Notes under the pieces: model-generated | The model's database searches: none | The model's input: only the letters and a program-made list of their open reading frames with translations | Told to the model about the DNA's origin: nothing | Shown here: piece after piece, positions 15,527 through 22,693 of the stretch | Numbering within the stretch: position 1 is the first letter of the stretch | How the letters are laid out: every line of letters begins with the position of its first letter | Position numbers and translations under genes: made by a program | DNA from: a virus | Length of the DNA: 58,157 bases | Strand: one strand, 5' to 3' | Virus record (IMG/VR): IMGVR_UViG_3300023220_000531 | Coordinates: 1 to 58,157 of that record

Positions 15527-15661
15527 TCACTTGGCCGCTTCTCTCACTAGGAACCAAGTCCAGTCATCTTTAGCGAATAATTTGTTTGCTATTTCCTGGT
15601 TTGTTTTGTTAGTTGATTCGGCTACTTTAGCGATTGCTTGGTTAAGTTCTGATTTTGACAT
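15527..15661 (-). CDS. Small peptide, first gene of a local operon
   Basis: A 44-residue ORF: MSKSELNQAIAKVAESTNK, then QEIANKLFAKDDWTWFLVREAAK. It follows the promoter at 15694-15721 and precedes the HTH gene, so it is probably the leading gene of that short transcript. Helical; the C-terminal part could be a minimal DNA-binding or protein-interaction helix. No family recognised. Confidence 0.5.
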   Translation of the reverse strand: MSKSELNQAIAKVAESTNKTNQEIANKLFAKDDWTWFLVREAAK

Positions 15662-15693
15662 TTTTATTTGCTCTGTTTGTTTAAGTTGTAATT

Positions 15694-15721
15694 ATTATAA
15701 CAAACTATTTGGTTAATTCAA
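15694..15721 (-). promoter_or_regulatory. Leftward promoter with operator-like sequences
   Basis: On the complementary strand TTGAAT (complement of 15716-15721), 16 bases, and TATAAT (complement of 15694-15699) preceded by TG. The -10 region sits in AACAAACTATTTGGTT (15700-15715 region), which is a 12-of-16 pseudo-palindrome, and a second similar AT-rich element follows at about 15727-15745. Likely controls the 15527 and 15260 genes; an HTH protein binding site is an inference. Confidence 0.5.
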
Positions 15722-15744
15722 GCAAAACATACAATTATTTGTTA

Positions 15745-16197
15745 TTAATACGGGTTATTCAGTATTGCACTGAAATCAACACCTTTATTTGTGTAAACTT
15801 TTATCACTGTATCAATGTACTCCCGACACTGCCTTATTCCCATGCAAGAGGTAACCGGAAATTCCAGCGATGGGATCATTAACGAAAGCTTTGTATCGTA
15901 ATCAAGAGGCCTTATTACCATGTCGTATTTAGCCCGATAGTCGACATCATCCCGGCGCATGATAGGAACGCCGAGAGTAAGCTTGCATTCAGCTCTGGCA
16001 TGAAGAGAATCACCGCCGTAAAGCTGCTCACCTATCCTTGAGTAAAGCTCGAAGGTCATTCTGCGCTGATCGTCTGACATGTCCTTGCCAACTCTCCACG
16101 AAAAAGTTACCTGTTCTTGTCCTTCGCAAACAGATTGAACCCTATTGATAAAACCGTTCAGGCTGTTTACGTCGGTGACTCGGTATGTTTCAGACAT
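15745..16197 (-). CDS. Hypothetical protein, possibly NinB-like
   Basis: A 150-residue protein starting MSETYRVTDV. The DMSDDQRRMTFELYSRIGEQLYG segment and the C-terminal TSCMGIRQCREYIDTVIKVY... GVDFS resemble the layout of NinB/Orf-type recombination mediators (helix, then TS.M......YI...), but key residues are not conserved enough to be sure. It is next to the recombination genes. Start overlaps the upstream stop (TAATG). Confidence 0.45.
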   Translation of the reverse strand: MSETYRVTDVNSLNGFINRVQSVCEGQEQVTFSWRVGKDMSDDQRRMTFELYSRIGEQLYGGDSLHARAECKLTLGVPIMRRDDVDYRAKYDMVIRPLDYDTKLSLMIPSLEFPVTSCMGIRQCREYIDTVIKVYTNKGVDFSAILNNPY

Positions 16198-16514
16198 TAT
16201 TCACCAACCACTTTATCTATTGTAAAAATCTGTCCCTTAAATTTATTTAGTACCCTGGAAACCATCACATCAATATCACTCTCAGCGAATATTTTTTGGT
16301 ATCCGTCATTGGTATCCCAATCAATAAAATAAAAGAGTTCCCCGATCGCTTGAACGATATAACCGCCAACACTGTCAGAGCCGATAAAATAACAAAGGTG
16401 TAATTGTTTTCTCCCTTTTCCCCAGTTCGATTTTGCTACACTTCCTCTAACTGCATCAGGGAATATACCAGTCAATCGTTCGCGTATTTCTTCTATGTCA
16501 TCAACAGTTTTCAT
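16197..16514 (-). CDS. Hypothetical protein
   Basis: A 105-residue protein starting at the ATG at 16514 in a TAATG overlap, with GGA upstream; an ATG six bases earlier is less well placed. N-terminal IEEIRERLTGIFPDAVRGSV helix, then beta/aromatic pattern (LHLCYFIGSDSVGGYIV, FYFIDWDTNDGY). No recognised family. Confidence 0.55.
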   Translation of the reverse strand: MKTVDDIEEIRERLTGIFPDAVRGSVAKSNWGKGRKQLHLCYFIGSDSVGGYIVQAIGELFYFIDWDTNDGYQKIFAESDIDVMVSRVLNKFKGQIFTIDKVVGE

Positions 16515-16951
16515 TAGCATTCCATCATTATTACGCGCGTTATCTTGTAGTATTTATGCCAGAAAACATCTTCCCATTCACCAGACTCTTCGAGCGTTAC
16601 TATTGTGGACCCTTCTTTTGGCAAGATATCAAAATTCAAATCGTTTTCTATGCAGTCGGTGATTAGAGAAATATCGTCAACGCCACCGATCGAGGATAAA
16701 TCTAGCGCACCAATAAATGAACTAAGGTGAACGCTGTATTCTCCTTCTTTGGGATCACAATCTAGTTCTGTACCAATAATGACTTGGACGGTGTTTATTT
16801 CTCTGTCTTCAATTTTCTGTTTTACTATTTCGATATCATTATTAAGTGGAGCATGAAACGGTTCGTTAAAATCTTCTTCGCTCATACCGTCATTAAGAAA
16901 ATCGCCGCCAATTTCATCGCTTTCAGGCTCGTTGTTGTCTTGTTCACACAT
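16514..16951 (-). CDS. Acidic hypothetical protein
   Basis: A 145-residue protein with a strongly acidic N-terminal third (Asp/Glu/Asn-rich), then a beta-rich part (VQVIIGTELDCD, YSVHLSSFIGALDLSSIGGVDD). No motif recognised. Between it and the ATPase gene lies a short gap with a possible hairpin at 16974-16995. Confidence 0.55.
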   Translation of the reverse strand: MCEQDNNEPESDEIGGDFLNDGMSEEDFNEPFHAPLNNDIEIVKQKIEDREINTVQVIIGTELDCDPKEGEYSVHLSSFIGALDLSSIGGVDDISLITDCIENDLNFDILPKEGSTIVTLEESGEWEDVFWHKYYKITRVIMMEC

Positions 16952-16973
16952 GGTTATTACCTTGATTAAAAGT

Positions 16974-16995
16974 GCCCGTTCATGCTGACCCGGGC
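16974..16995 (-). terminator. Possible weak leftward terminator
   Basis: On the minus strand GCCCG, a 12-base loop, CGGGC, then a short run of T (complement of AAAA at 16968-16971). The stem is only five pairs, so termination would be partial at best. Confidence 0.3.
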
Positions 16996-17010
16996 TAGGA
17001 CCTGGACTAG

Positions 17011-18291
17011 TTAAGCCTCGTACTTACCATCGACAATAACTATTTCTTGTGGCTCGATATCGCCGCGGCTTACCCTGGTAGATAAGACTTGAATTCCTTC
17101 GCCGTTAAATAGTGTTTGAAGCTTTAGAAAATCATCCTTCGACATTGATTCAACACCATCCATTCGAACAACCTTCAGTGGATGGGCTTTTATATCCTCA
17201 ATGGCAAGCGCTGCGCATACCAGCATTTGCTCTGATTCACCGAGGTTTGAAAGAAGACAGTCATTGTATATAACGTTGCCGTCTTCAATGGTTAGCCCAG
17301 GGATAGGCCAAGCGGCTGATTCTAGCGCTTTGGATTTAATCTCGACCATTTCTCTAACGTCCACGTCAGCTTTTCTATGGGCTTCAACCGCTTGTTCGTG
17401 ACGCTCTGATTGATCAAGCCAATTTTTATGAGTAGATGCTGTCTCGTTGATTTGTTGAGAATTGTTAATCTGTCCAGTTACTTCGTCGGTGTCGTGGTCT
17501 ACCAATTTCGCAACGGCTTCATTCCCTGATTTTATCCGAGATATGAGGGTTTCATATGTGGCCTTTGCGCCGTTAAGCTCGCATTCTTTTTCTATCAACT
17601 CCTTTTTTATCGCTTCGATATCGTCAACTATTTCGTTTATATTTTCTTCTTCGTCGGTTTTCTTATCGACAAGCCCAGCAAGGAAATCACGAGTTTTTTG
17701 ATTATCGGCATTGGTTACTTGCATCTTATCGCGACTAGAAATCAGTTCAGAAATATCAACGGCTTCTGCCTTTTCTGGTTCTTCACCGACCTTTAATAAT
17801 TCGGCTTTTCTGTGCAAATCCAACCGCTCTTCACTAAGCGATTCAATTTTGTTTTCAGTCTCGGTTAAATCGATATCGAGCTTTGCAGACTTCAGAAGCG
17901 TTTCACTTTGCGCCTTTGGTTTTAAACTCATTATCTGATGAGGATTGACAGACAGATCACTAATCATTTTTTTGAAATCAGAGACTGTAATGGTGGACTT
18001 TTTACCCTTCTCATTGATTGCTGTCAGGGTCACATTTGAGCCACTAGGCGTTGTTTTTCGCTCGGCGTATATAGTTTTGCTACCATCACTCAAAGTAACC
18101 GCTATGGTGCCTTTCTTTTCGCCATGGCGTAACATATCGCTACGCTTAGACAAAATATCGTGAAGAGCTGTTATCGCTGTTGTTTTTCCTGTGCCGGTAC
18201 CACCAGACATTTCCAGGTTGTTACCGTTTAAATTTACGTCAAAGCATTCAATGACGCCTGTATTTACTATTTGTATCGATGTTATTTGCAT
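17011..18291 (-). CDS. SMC/RecF-like ATPase
   Basis: A 426-residue P-loop ATPase of the RecF/SbcC/RecN type. Walker A GGTGTGKTT at residues 30-38 directly after a short N-terminal strand pair, then a long charged helical coiled-coil-like centre (about residues 120-310), and a C-terminal signature-like LLSNLGESEQMLV followed by KVVRMDGVESMSKDDF and VLSTRVSRGD. It is downstream of ERF and the YqaJ exonuclease, so it probably assists recombination or DNA end handling. Specific function unknown. Confidence 0.75.
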   Translation of the reverse strand: MQITSIQIVNTGVIECFDVNLNGNNLEMSGGTGTGKTTAITALHDILSKRSDMLRHGEKKGTIAVTLSDGSKTIYAERKTTPSGSNVTLTAINEKGKKSTITVSDFKKMISDLSVNPHQIMSLKPKAQSETLLKSAKLDIDLTETENKIESLSEERLDLHRKAELLKVGEEPEKAEAVDISELISSRDKMQVTNADNQKTRDFLAGLVDKKTDEEENINEIVDDIEAIKKELIEKECELNGAKATYETLISRIKSGNEAVAKLVDHDTDEVTGQINNSQQINETASTHKNWLDQSERHEQAVEAHRKADVDVREMVEIKSKALESAAWPIPGLTIEDGNVIYNDCLLSNLGESEQMLVCAALAIEDIKAHPLKVVRMDGVESMSKDDFLKLQTLFNGEGIQVLSTRVSRGDIEPQEIVIVDGKYEA

Positions 18292-18296
18292 TTTTA

Positions 18297-18935
18297 TTAC
18301 TCCGATAAAAGGATTTTATAGCTTTCGACTAGGGTGTTAAATTCAAGCAATTCTATTTCCATTGCTTCAATAAAGGTTTCGTCGCGCTCGACTCGAATAA
18401 TGGTCAAGTCTTTGCCAATTGATTTAAGCGCAGGGCAATATAAAACGAAGTCAGACCACTTGCGGCCGGTGATCCATAATTGGCCTTGAACTTGGTCTTC
18501 GCAGCTTGAGATATCGCCATTCAAAAGAATTGGCATTAATGATTTAGGGCTGATGAAACATTTGTATTCAGAGCTTCCGTCATTACCAATAAGGCCATCA
18601 GCGCTGGCACCAAATAACCGATCGTCAGTAAAAACTATTCCTGTGTGCTCGATTAGCATCCCAATCTTTTGCTCATGAAGAAACCTGGCTTCAGGCTCTA
18701 ACTCTCTACCCCGGCGCATTTCAAAGGTGTCAAACTTATCCTCTGAGAGCAGTTCACCGCTAATACGCTCAACGGCTAACCTGAAGGCATATTCTCGCGC
18801 CTTGCCTGTAAAATCACCCTTGTTAGCTCCAGACTTTAACCGCTTTCGGCATTCCTCGAAGTTGCTGGCCGTGATACATCCAGAACGTTCTATAAACCAT
18901 TCCTCAGATCCTTGCTCGCAATCTATGACTATCAT
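18297..18935 (-). CDS. YqaJ-type viral exonuclease (lambda Exo-like)
   Basis: A 212-residue protein with the PD-(D/E)XK exonuclease pattern: GSEEWFIERSGCITASN near the start, RRGRELEPEA, FGASADGLIGN (Asp113), then SSEYKC (Glu123, Lys125). It would resect double-stranded DNA ends 5' to 3', making 3' single strands for the ERF protein encoded next to it. The start overlaps the ERF stop (ATGA). Confidence 0.85.
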   Translation of the reverse strand: MIVIDCEQGSEEWFIERSGCITASNFEECRKRLKSGANKGDFTGKAREYAFRLAVERISGELLSEDKFDTFEMRRGRELEPEARFLHEQKIGMLIEHTGIVFTDDRLFGASADGLIGNDGSSEYKCFISPKSLMPILLNGDISSCEDQVQGQLWITGRKWSDFVLYCPALKSIGKDLTIIRVERDETFIEAMEIELLEFNTLVESYKILLSE

Positions 18936-19705
18936 GCCTCTTTCTCCATTAGTGATTTAAGGTGGTTCATGCAGGCGTCGTACCTAACCGCCCAAAGCTC
19001 TTCTACTTTATTCACCCGCGCTTTTTTGCAAATGTAATCATAATCTTCACCAACAGCCTTTGCGGCACCTATAAGCTTTTTAACCTGTTCTGGCGTGACT
19101 GTTGGTTGGGTTGGTGGATTTCCGTCTTTGTCTTCTTCGGCTACTGCAATGTTAAATATCATACAAAAAAGATATCTCCTCCCATACGACAATGTGGATC
19201 CAGCGGCATGCACCCCAGTTTTATTAGCGGTTCCCTTTATTCCAGAACCATCAGGTGGCAAGTCTAAAAAATAGTGTTTACTGTGGCCAGCGTTGTGCAT
19301 TACTTCGCAGGTAACGCGAATGTAGGTTTCTATTGGAGAAATATCTGTTCCAAATGAAAGCGCGAAACCGTTTCTAGTGTAAGTTGATTGAGTAGTGATA
19401 AGAATGCTTTCAAATTTTGCATAACTACTATTGGTTTGTTTGTTTTCGGCATCCTTTACAACCGTTGGCATTTCTTCCTGGCAGATAGCCATCGATTTTT
19501 TATATGATTGGACAGCGTCGCGCTCAACCATATCAACATGCATGACCATTAAGCGCTCCATCTTATCGACATCGCTATTTGGGTCAGATGCCACTTTCTG
19601 AATGATAGATAAAATCGCGCCTGCGTTATCCATCACTACAGCAACATCTTTGCTTTCTTCTGCAACAAGTACTTCTGATTCAATTACTTCTGATTCAAAT
19701 TCCAT
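18932..19705 (-). CDS. erf: ERF-family single-strand annealing protein
   Basis: A 257-residue protein. The central part has the ERF signature: YAKFESILITTQSTYTRNGFALSF, then TCEVMHNAGHSKHYFLDLP, and GVHAAGSTLSYGRRYLFCMIFNI. These proteins anneal complementary single strands in phage recombination and DNA circularisation. Here it is paired with the YqaJ exonuclease. The acidic N-terminal 25 residues (ESEVIESEVLVAEESK) are extra. The 81-base gap upstream (19706-19786) holds an RBS (GAGGAAAT). Confidence 0.85.
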   Translation of the reverse strand: MEFESEVIESEVLVAEESKDVAVVMDNAGAILSIIQKVASDPNSDVDKMERLMVMHVDMVERDAVQSYKKSMAICQEEMPTVVKDAENKQTNSSYAKFESILITTQSTYTRNGFALSFGTDISPIETYIRVTCEVMHNAGHSKHYFLDLPPDGSGIKGTANKTGVHAAGSTLSYGRRYLFCMIFNIAVAEEDKDGNPPTQPTVTPEQVKKLIGAAKAVGEDYDYICKKARVNKVEELWAVRYDACMNHLKSLMEKEA

Positions 19706-19786
19706 TGTTATTTCCTCTATAAAAACTACATTTTACTATCGTTTGCGGGATTGAATTATTACCATCACGTTAAACTTTTGTAATGT

Positions 19787-20215
19787 TTACATTGCCAATC
19801 GGCTAATCGCATCACTCATGCAGCCTTCACAATGAATGGTATCTACTGGTGCGGCATAGTCACCTTCTCCAGACTCATCAACCCGAAGACAATCGCCACA
19901 GTAGAAACAGTTAATTATTTCGCCTCTTTCCGACTTGTCCTCCCTTAAATCCATATCGTCGGTAATATCGTCTATATCCTCTACTTCATCTTCATGAAAT
20001 TCTTTTGGTGTAAAACTTCGGAGGAAAGCAGCTTTATTTTCATGTTGAATAATTTCGTTTTCTGACAGTAATCGACCGTTATCAGCTTTTACTTTATAAC
20101 CTTTTCTTGCGGTGCCATTTTTTACGTGATCAATCGCAGCAGCCAATGACTCACCTTTATTCAATTGATAGATTCCATGGTCATTAAGCAGCTCTCTTGC
20201 TTCAGATATATTCAA
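19787..20215 (-). CDS. Zinc-ribbon hypothetical protein
   Basis: A 142-residue protein that starts with TTG overlapping the upstream stop by four bases (TTGA), with GAGGGG before it. It has an acidic centre (EDEVEDIDDITDDMDLRED) and a C-terminal CFYCGDC and CEGCM pair, a Cys4 zinc site. Role unknown. Confidence 0.6.
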   Translation of the reverse strand: MNISEARELLNDHGIYQLNKGESLAAAIDHVKNGTARKGYKVKADNGRLLSENEIIQHENKAAFLRSFTPKEFHEDEVEDIDDITDDMDLREDKSERGEIINCFYCGDCLRVDESGEGDYAAPVDTIHCEGCMSDAISRLAM

Positions 20216-20400
20216 GATTCTTCCCCTCTATAATATGCATAAGCACCAATACACTTATTAACGATTTGCACGTTCAAAAATATCGACCTGTTCTGCTCTT
20301 TCTCGGTCAACCTGCATGTCATGCGCTTTTTACGAAGGACAATCAATTCCTGCATATCGGCATCGTTCATTATTATGTTTATCTCAACCCGATTACTCAT
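20212..20400 (-). CDS. Small hypothetical protein
   Basis: A 62-residue protein starting at the ATG at 20400 (MSNRVEINIIMNDADMQEL). An upstream in-frame ATG at 20520 would overlap the preceding gene by over 120 bases, so I reject it. Basic/helical; no family recognised. Confidence 0.5.
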   Translation of the reverse strand: MSNRVEINIIMNDADMQELIVLRKKRMTCRLTEKEQNRSIFLNVQIVNKCIGAYAYYRGEES

Positions 20401-20614
20401 AAATCCCCCAATCTTCAGCAGTGTCTTTATCTTCGGCGCAAAGTTTGCAGCATCCGCTATCCTTATGATCGTGGACAATTGCCATATCCCGGACAACAAA
20501 CCGTTTTTCACACTCTTCACATTTGAATTCCATCTGGTTTCTATCCATGCCTGAATTTAGTTGCCAAAGGTCGTCGGCTTCCCTGGCTCTATCCATTTGA
20601 AGTTCGTGGTTCAT
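20393..20614 (-). CDS. Zinc-finger protein
   Basis: A 73-residue protein: Asp/Arg-rich helical start, then CEECEKRFVVRDMAIV and CCKLCAEDKD (two CxxC pairs), a zinc-finger layout similar in size to the TraR/DksA-type C4 proteins of phages, although DksA-type acidic coiled-coil tip residues are not obvious. ATGA coupling to the gene upstream. Confidence 0.55.
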   Translation of the reverse strand: MNHELQMDRAREADDLWQLNSGMDRNQMEFKCEECEKRFVVRDMAIVHDHKDSGCCKLCAEDKDTAEDWGIYE

Positions 20615-20850
20615 AGTAGTGATCCTTGTACTTCGTTGGATGAATCAATAACGGTTATCTTGGTTTCCAATATGCTTCTATAGCTGATAGCCAGAACCGC
20701 ACCACAACCTCCGTCTTCTCCATTTTCAGGCAATGCACATTGGTAAGTCGTGCCAACACTCCAGGCGCTTTCGATCTTACTGACGTTTAATTGCTTAAGC
20801 TGTTGCTTCTGGCAAACAGGACATTCAATTTGTATTTTTGCGGGGATCAT
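20611..20850 (-). CDS. Zinc-ribbon protein, first gene of the leftward operon
   Basis: A 79-residue protein with CPVCQKQQ near the N-terminus and CALPENGEDGGCG in the middle, likely a zinc ribbon. It is the first leftward gene, 31 bases from the -10 of the candidate leftward promoter. Function unknown; position suggests an early-expressed regulator or host-takeover protein. Confidence 0.55.
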   Translation of the reverse strand: MIPAKIQIECPVCQKQQLKQLNVSKIESAWSVGTTYQCALPENGEDGGCGAVLAISYRSILETKITVIDSSNEVQGSLL

Positions 20851-20879
20851 TTTCTTTGCCTCGTTTATTTGTATGAAGC

Positions 20880-20899
20880 AATATTAATTGACATTAAGT
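20880..20899. repeat. Operator-like direct repeat, copy 1
   Basis: AATATTAATTGACATTAAGT, 17 of 20 bases identical to the second copy at 20925-20944 (starts 45 bases apart). It covers the -35 of the rightward promoter and the -10 of the leftward promoter, so a bound protein could shut both. Confidence 0.55.
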
Positions 20900-20909
20900 G
20901 ATTATGCAA
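20881..20909 (-). promoter_or_regulatory. Candidate leftward early promoter
   Basis: On the minus strand TTGCAT (complement of 20904-20909), 17-base spacer, TAATAT (complement of 20881-20886). Two mismatches from consensus at each box. It overlaps the rightward promoter and reads into the 20611-20850 gene. Confidence 0.5.
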
Positions 20910-20916
20910 GTATATT
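20888..20916 (+). promoter_or_regulatory. Strong rightward early promoter
   Basis: Perfect TTGACA at 20888-20893, 17-base spacer, TATATT at 20911-20916. It reads into the AlpA-like gene at 20959. The second operator-like repeat (20925-20944) lies just downstream of the -10, at the likely start site. Confidence 0.65.
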
Positions 20917-20924
20917 TGGTAATA

Positions 20925-20944
20925 AATATTAATTAACGTTAACT
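20925..20944. repeat. Operator-like direct repeat, copy 2
   Basis: AATATTAATTAACGTTAACT, including the palindrome TTAACGTTAA. Copy 1 has the same pattern with a G/A and two other changes. Location over the transcription start of the rightward promoter suggests a repressor or activator site, probably for one of the small HTH proteins nearby. Confidence 0.55.
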
Positions 20945-20958
20945 ATAGAGGCAACAGA

Positions 20959-21153
20959 ATGAACAACAAAGACAGAATGACGACAGTTGAAGCGGCTGAA
21001 TATTTAGGCTTAAGCACTGGGAGTCTTAGTAATATGAGAAGTATTGGAAATGGACCTGATTTTTATAAAATGGGTGGAATATTCTATAAACAAACTGATC
21101 TTGACATATTCATTGAAAGTAGAAGGCGTTCAAGCTCTAGTAAAAAAGGATAG
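20959..21153 (+). CDS. AlpA/excisionase-like HTH protein
   Basis: A 64-residue protein: MTTVEAAEYLGLSTGSLSNMRSIGNGPDFYKMGGIFYKQTDLDIF then a basic Ser/Arg/Lys tail. This is the MerR-type HTH of the AlpA / helix-turn-helix-17 family (AEYLG.S..TL.N.R..GNGP.F.K.GG...Y...DL..F), which regulate or act in excision. It is the first gene of the rightward operon. RBS GAGGCAACAG is moderate. Confidence 0.75.
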   Translation: MNNKDRMTTVEAAEYLGLSTGSLSNMRSIGNGPDFYKMGGIFYKQTDLDIFIESRRRSSSSKKG

Positions 21154-21159
21154 CCTTAC

Positions 21160-21459
21160 ATGAAATACCGAGGCCACAACGCCAAGCGTGACGCTAATGA
21201 GCCAGAAATAGTTGACGCTCTTCGTGCTATTGGTTGCAGCGTTGAATACCTCAGTAAGCCATTAGACCTGCTTGTAGGCTATCGAGGTGTAACGTTTCTT
21301 ATCGAGGTAAAAGGCGAGAAAGGCACATTAACCAAAGATCAGAAAGAGTTTTTACCTACTTGGCGAGGACAGTTGGCCGTTGTGCGAACATCTGACCAGG
21401 CCATTGGCGTTGTCACCGGAAAATACAAAGATCGCGGCTCAAAAATTCACTTTAGTTAA
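21160..21459 (+). CDS. VRR-NUC / resolvase-like nuclease
   Basis: A 99-residue protein: RDANEPEIVDALRAIGCSVEYL, then DLLVGYRGVTFLIEVKGEK and LTKDQKEFLPTWRGQLAVVRT. This is the compact PD-(D/E)XK layout (acidic D in DLLV, E-V-K) of phage VRR-NUC / Holliday junction resolvase-like nucleases. It probably processes branched DNA in replication or recombination. Confidence 0.7.
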   Translation: MKYRGHNAKRDANEPEIVDALRAIGCSVEYLSKPLDLLVGYRGVTFLIEVKGEKGTLTKDQKEFLPTWRGQLAVVRTSDQAIGVVTGKYKDRGSKIHFS

Positions 21460-21471
21460 CGGGGAATGAAT

Positions 21472-21732
21472 ATGTTTAGGCTCATAAAACAATACGATAA
21501 CTCTGGTCTTGAACTAGGTGAAACAATAACGCTGCCAGATGATAGGTTTATTTATGCCGATACAAAGAAAACGCACTGCGATGCTGAATTCTTTAGAGAC
21601 TGGCCAGAATTTTTTGAAGAATTAGAAGAACCTGCCAACCGAACGATTGCCGTTTTAGGAGATAAATATGAGAGCGAGAGATGTAGCATTAGCTTTGAAT
21701 ATGGGTGTGCAGTACCAATGCTCTATAAATAA
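21472..21732 (+). CDS. Hypothetical protein
   Basis: An 86-residue protein. The ATG at 21472 is preferred because GGGG lies seven bases upstream; the ATG at 21466 is too close. Acidic with aromatic residues (FFRDWPEFFEELEEP). Its end overlaps the start of the next gene in another frame by about 65 bases, and both have good ribosome-binding sites. No family recognised. Confidence 0.5.
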   Translation: MFRLIKQYDNSGLELGETITLPDDRFIYADTKKTHCDAEFFRDWPEFFEELEEPANRTIAVLGDKYESERCSISFEYGCAVPMLYK

Positions 21733-21859
21733 GATCGGTGAAAGTCATAAGTGCAATCAAGGTTGCGGAGAAGGCTGGTGTGGTAGAAACGAAGATATTC
21801 ACCAGCAAAAGCTGCTCAGGTTGATGGGAGTGGAAAACAAAGATCTTGAGAGAATTTAA
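21668..21859 (+). CDS. Small Cys-rich hypothetical protein
   Basis: A 63-residue protein. Its ATG is preceded by AGGAG at seven bases, inside the end of the upstream gene. Contains CNQGCGEGWCG, a possible zinc-binding cluster, and an ending HQQKLLRLMGVENK. Role unknown. Confidence 0.5.
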   Translation: MRARDVALALNMGVQYQCSINKIGESHKCNQGCGEGWCGRNEDIHQQKLLRLMGVENKDLERI

Positions 21860-21860
21860 T

Positions 21861-21881
21861 AATGTACTTTTAACGATTTAA
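21861..21881 (+). repeat. Short intergenic repeat, copy 1
   Basis: AATGTACTTTTAACGATTTAA. The same core, AATGTACTTT(TA)ACG, recurs at 22085-22098 (shorter) and 22649-22669. All three sit in gaps just upstream of small genes in this rightward operon. Confidence 0.5.
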
Positions 21882-21909
21882 TTGATCCAAATCAAACAAG
21901 GAATAAATA

Positions 21910-22080
21910 ATGAAACAATCAATCAGTCAATACATAGCCGCTAATTACATCTCTATAGCCCAATTTGCACGCATACACGGAGTTTACCCGCAGTCAGTAA
22001 CGAAGTGGATCAATAAGGGATATATAGTTGTCGATGGGGCTCTATACAGCCCTAGGCGTAAGCTGTGTGATCGCCATTAA
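21910..22080 (+). CDS. Small Cro-like DNA-binding protein
   Basis: A 56-residue ORF: SIAQFARIHGVYPQSVTKWINKGYIVVDG and ending ALYSPRRKLCDRH. The HTH GVYPQSVTKWINKG with following YIVVDG..YSPRR.L is the lambda Cro-like family pattern. A Cro-like protein could bind the repeated 20-bp operator at 20880-20944. RBS AGGAAT. Confidence 0.65.
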   Translation: MKQSISQYIAANYISIAQFARIHGVYPQSVTKWINKGYIVVDGALYSPRRKLCDRH

Positions 22081-22084
22081 AATT

Positions 22085-22098
22085 AATGTACTTTGACG
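22085..22098 (+). repeat. Short intergenic repeat, copy 2
   Basis: AATGTACTTTGACG; the 10-base start matches copies 1 and 3 exactly, followed by GACG in place of TAACG. It lies immediately before the GGGAG ribosome-binding site of the 22109 gene. Confidence 0.4.
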
Positions 22099-22108
22099 GG
22101 AGTTAAAA

Positions 22109-22423
22109 ATGACCGAGAAAATAAAGATTTCTGATAAAGAGCTACTTTCGATGTGGCGACACAGTTGCGGCAAAGCTCGCTCTGATTTATACGAAGCCGC
22201 CACACACGAAAAAGGTCCTTATTCGTTAACAGTCCCCAGCCTTTCTTTAAGAATTTTTGCCGAAATGGTCCAGGCCAAGACAGAGCAGTCGATTAATGAC
22301 AACGCCGAATGGGTTTGCCCTGAATGCAACGACAAAGGCACCTACCAGGAAATCAGAACGCCGATCGATAGAGGTGTGGATTCGTGTCCTGAATGCGGCA
22401 CTGAAGTTAAACCCATATTATAA
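22109..22423 (+). CDS. Zinc-ribbon hypothetical protein
   Basis: A 104-residue protein with helical N-terminal part and a C-terminal zinc ribbon: WVCPECNDKGTY and DSCPECGTEVKPIL (two CPEC motifs). GGGAG precedes the ATG. No specific family recognised. Confidence 0.6.
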   Translation: MTEKIKISDKELLSMWRHSCGKARSDLYEAATHEKGPYSLTVPSLSLRIFAEMVQAKTEQSINDNAEWVCPECNDKGTYQEIRTPIDRGVDSCPECGTEVKPIL

Positions 22424-22446
22424 AATTGTACGGAGGGAGAAGTTAG

Positions 22447-22644
22447 ATGAGTGAATACCTATTTAAAATTTCGGTGGTAGCAAGCAATCAATGGCAAAAG
22501 AAAATGAAACCTGTATATGCTGTTTCTACAGATAAAGAAAGCGCGAAAAAATATGTTGAAATACACCTTAGATTTCCTTATCACGCTGGCAAGGTGACGC
22601 AACTTGGTAAGGCGCTAGGGTCAAAAATGTTCAGTGGTAATTAG
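22447..22644 (+). CDS. Small hypothetical protein
   Basis: A 65-residue protein (MSEYLFKISVVASNQWQKKMKPVYAV...) with a strong ribosome-binding site (GGAGGGAGAAG). Basic/beta-like; no motif. Confidence 0.55.
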   Translation: MSEYLFKISVVASNQWQKKMKPVYAVSTDKESAKKYVEIHLRFPYHAGKVTQLGKALGSKMFSGN

Positions 22645-22648
22645 TTTA

Positions 22649-22669
22649 AATGTACTTTTAACGCTTTAA
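22649..22669 (+). repeat. Short intergenic repeat, copy 3
   Basis: AATGTACTTTTAACGCTTTAA, 20 of 21 bases identical to copy 1 (21861-21881; A to C at one position). Lies 25 bases before the next gene. Confidence 0.5.
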
Positions 22670-22693
22670 CCCACCAACCAACAGAGGCGGTGA

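Noticed and set aside
15321-15557. 78-codon frame on the minus strand overlapping the HTH gene
   Set aside because: The HTH reading frame in the other phase has a clear motif and a GTGA coupling; this one has no recognisable feature.
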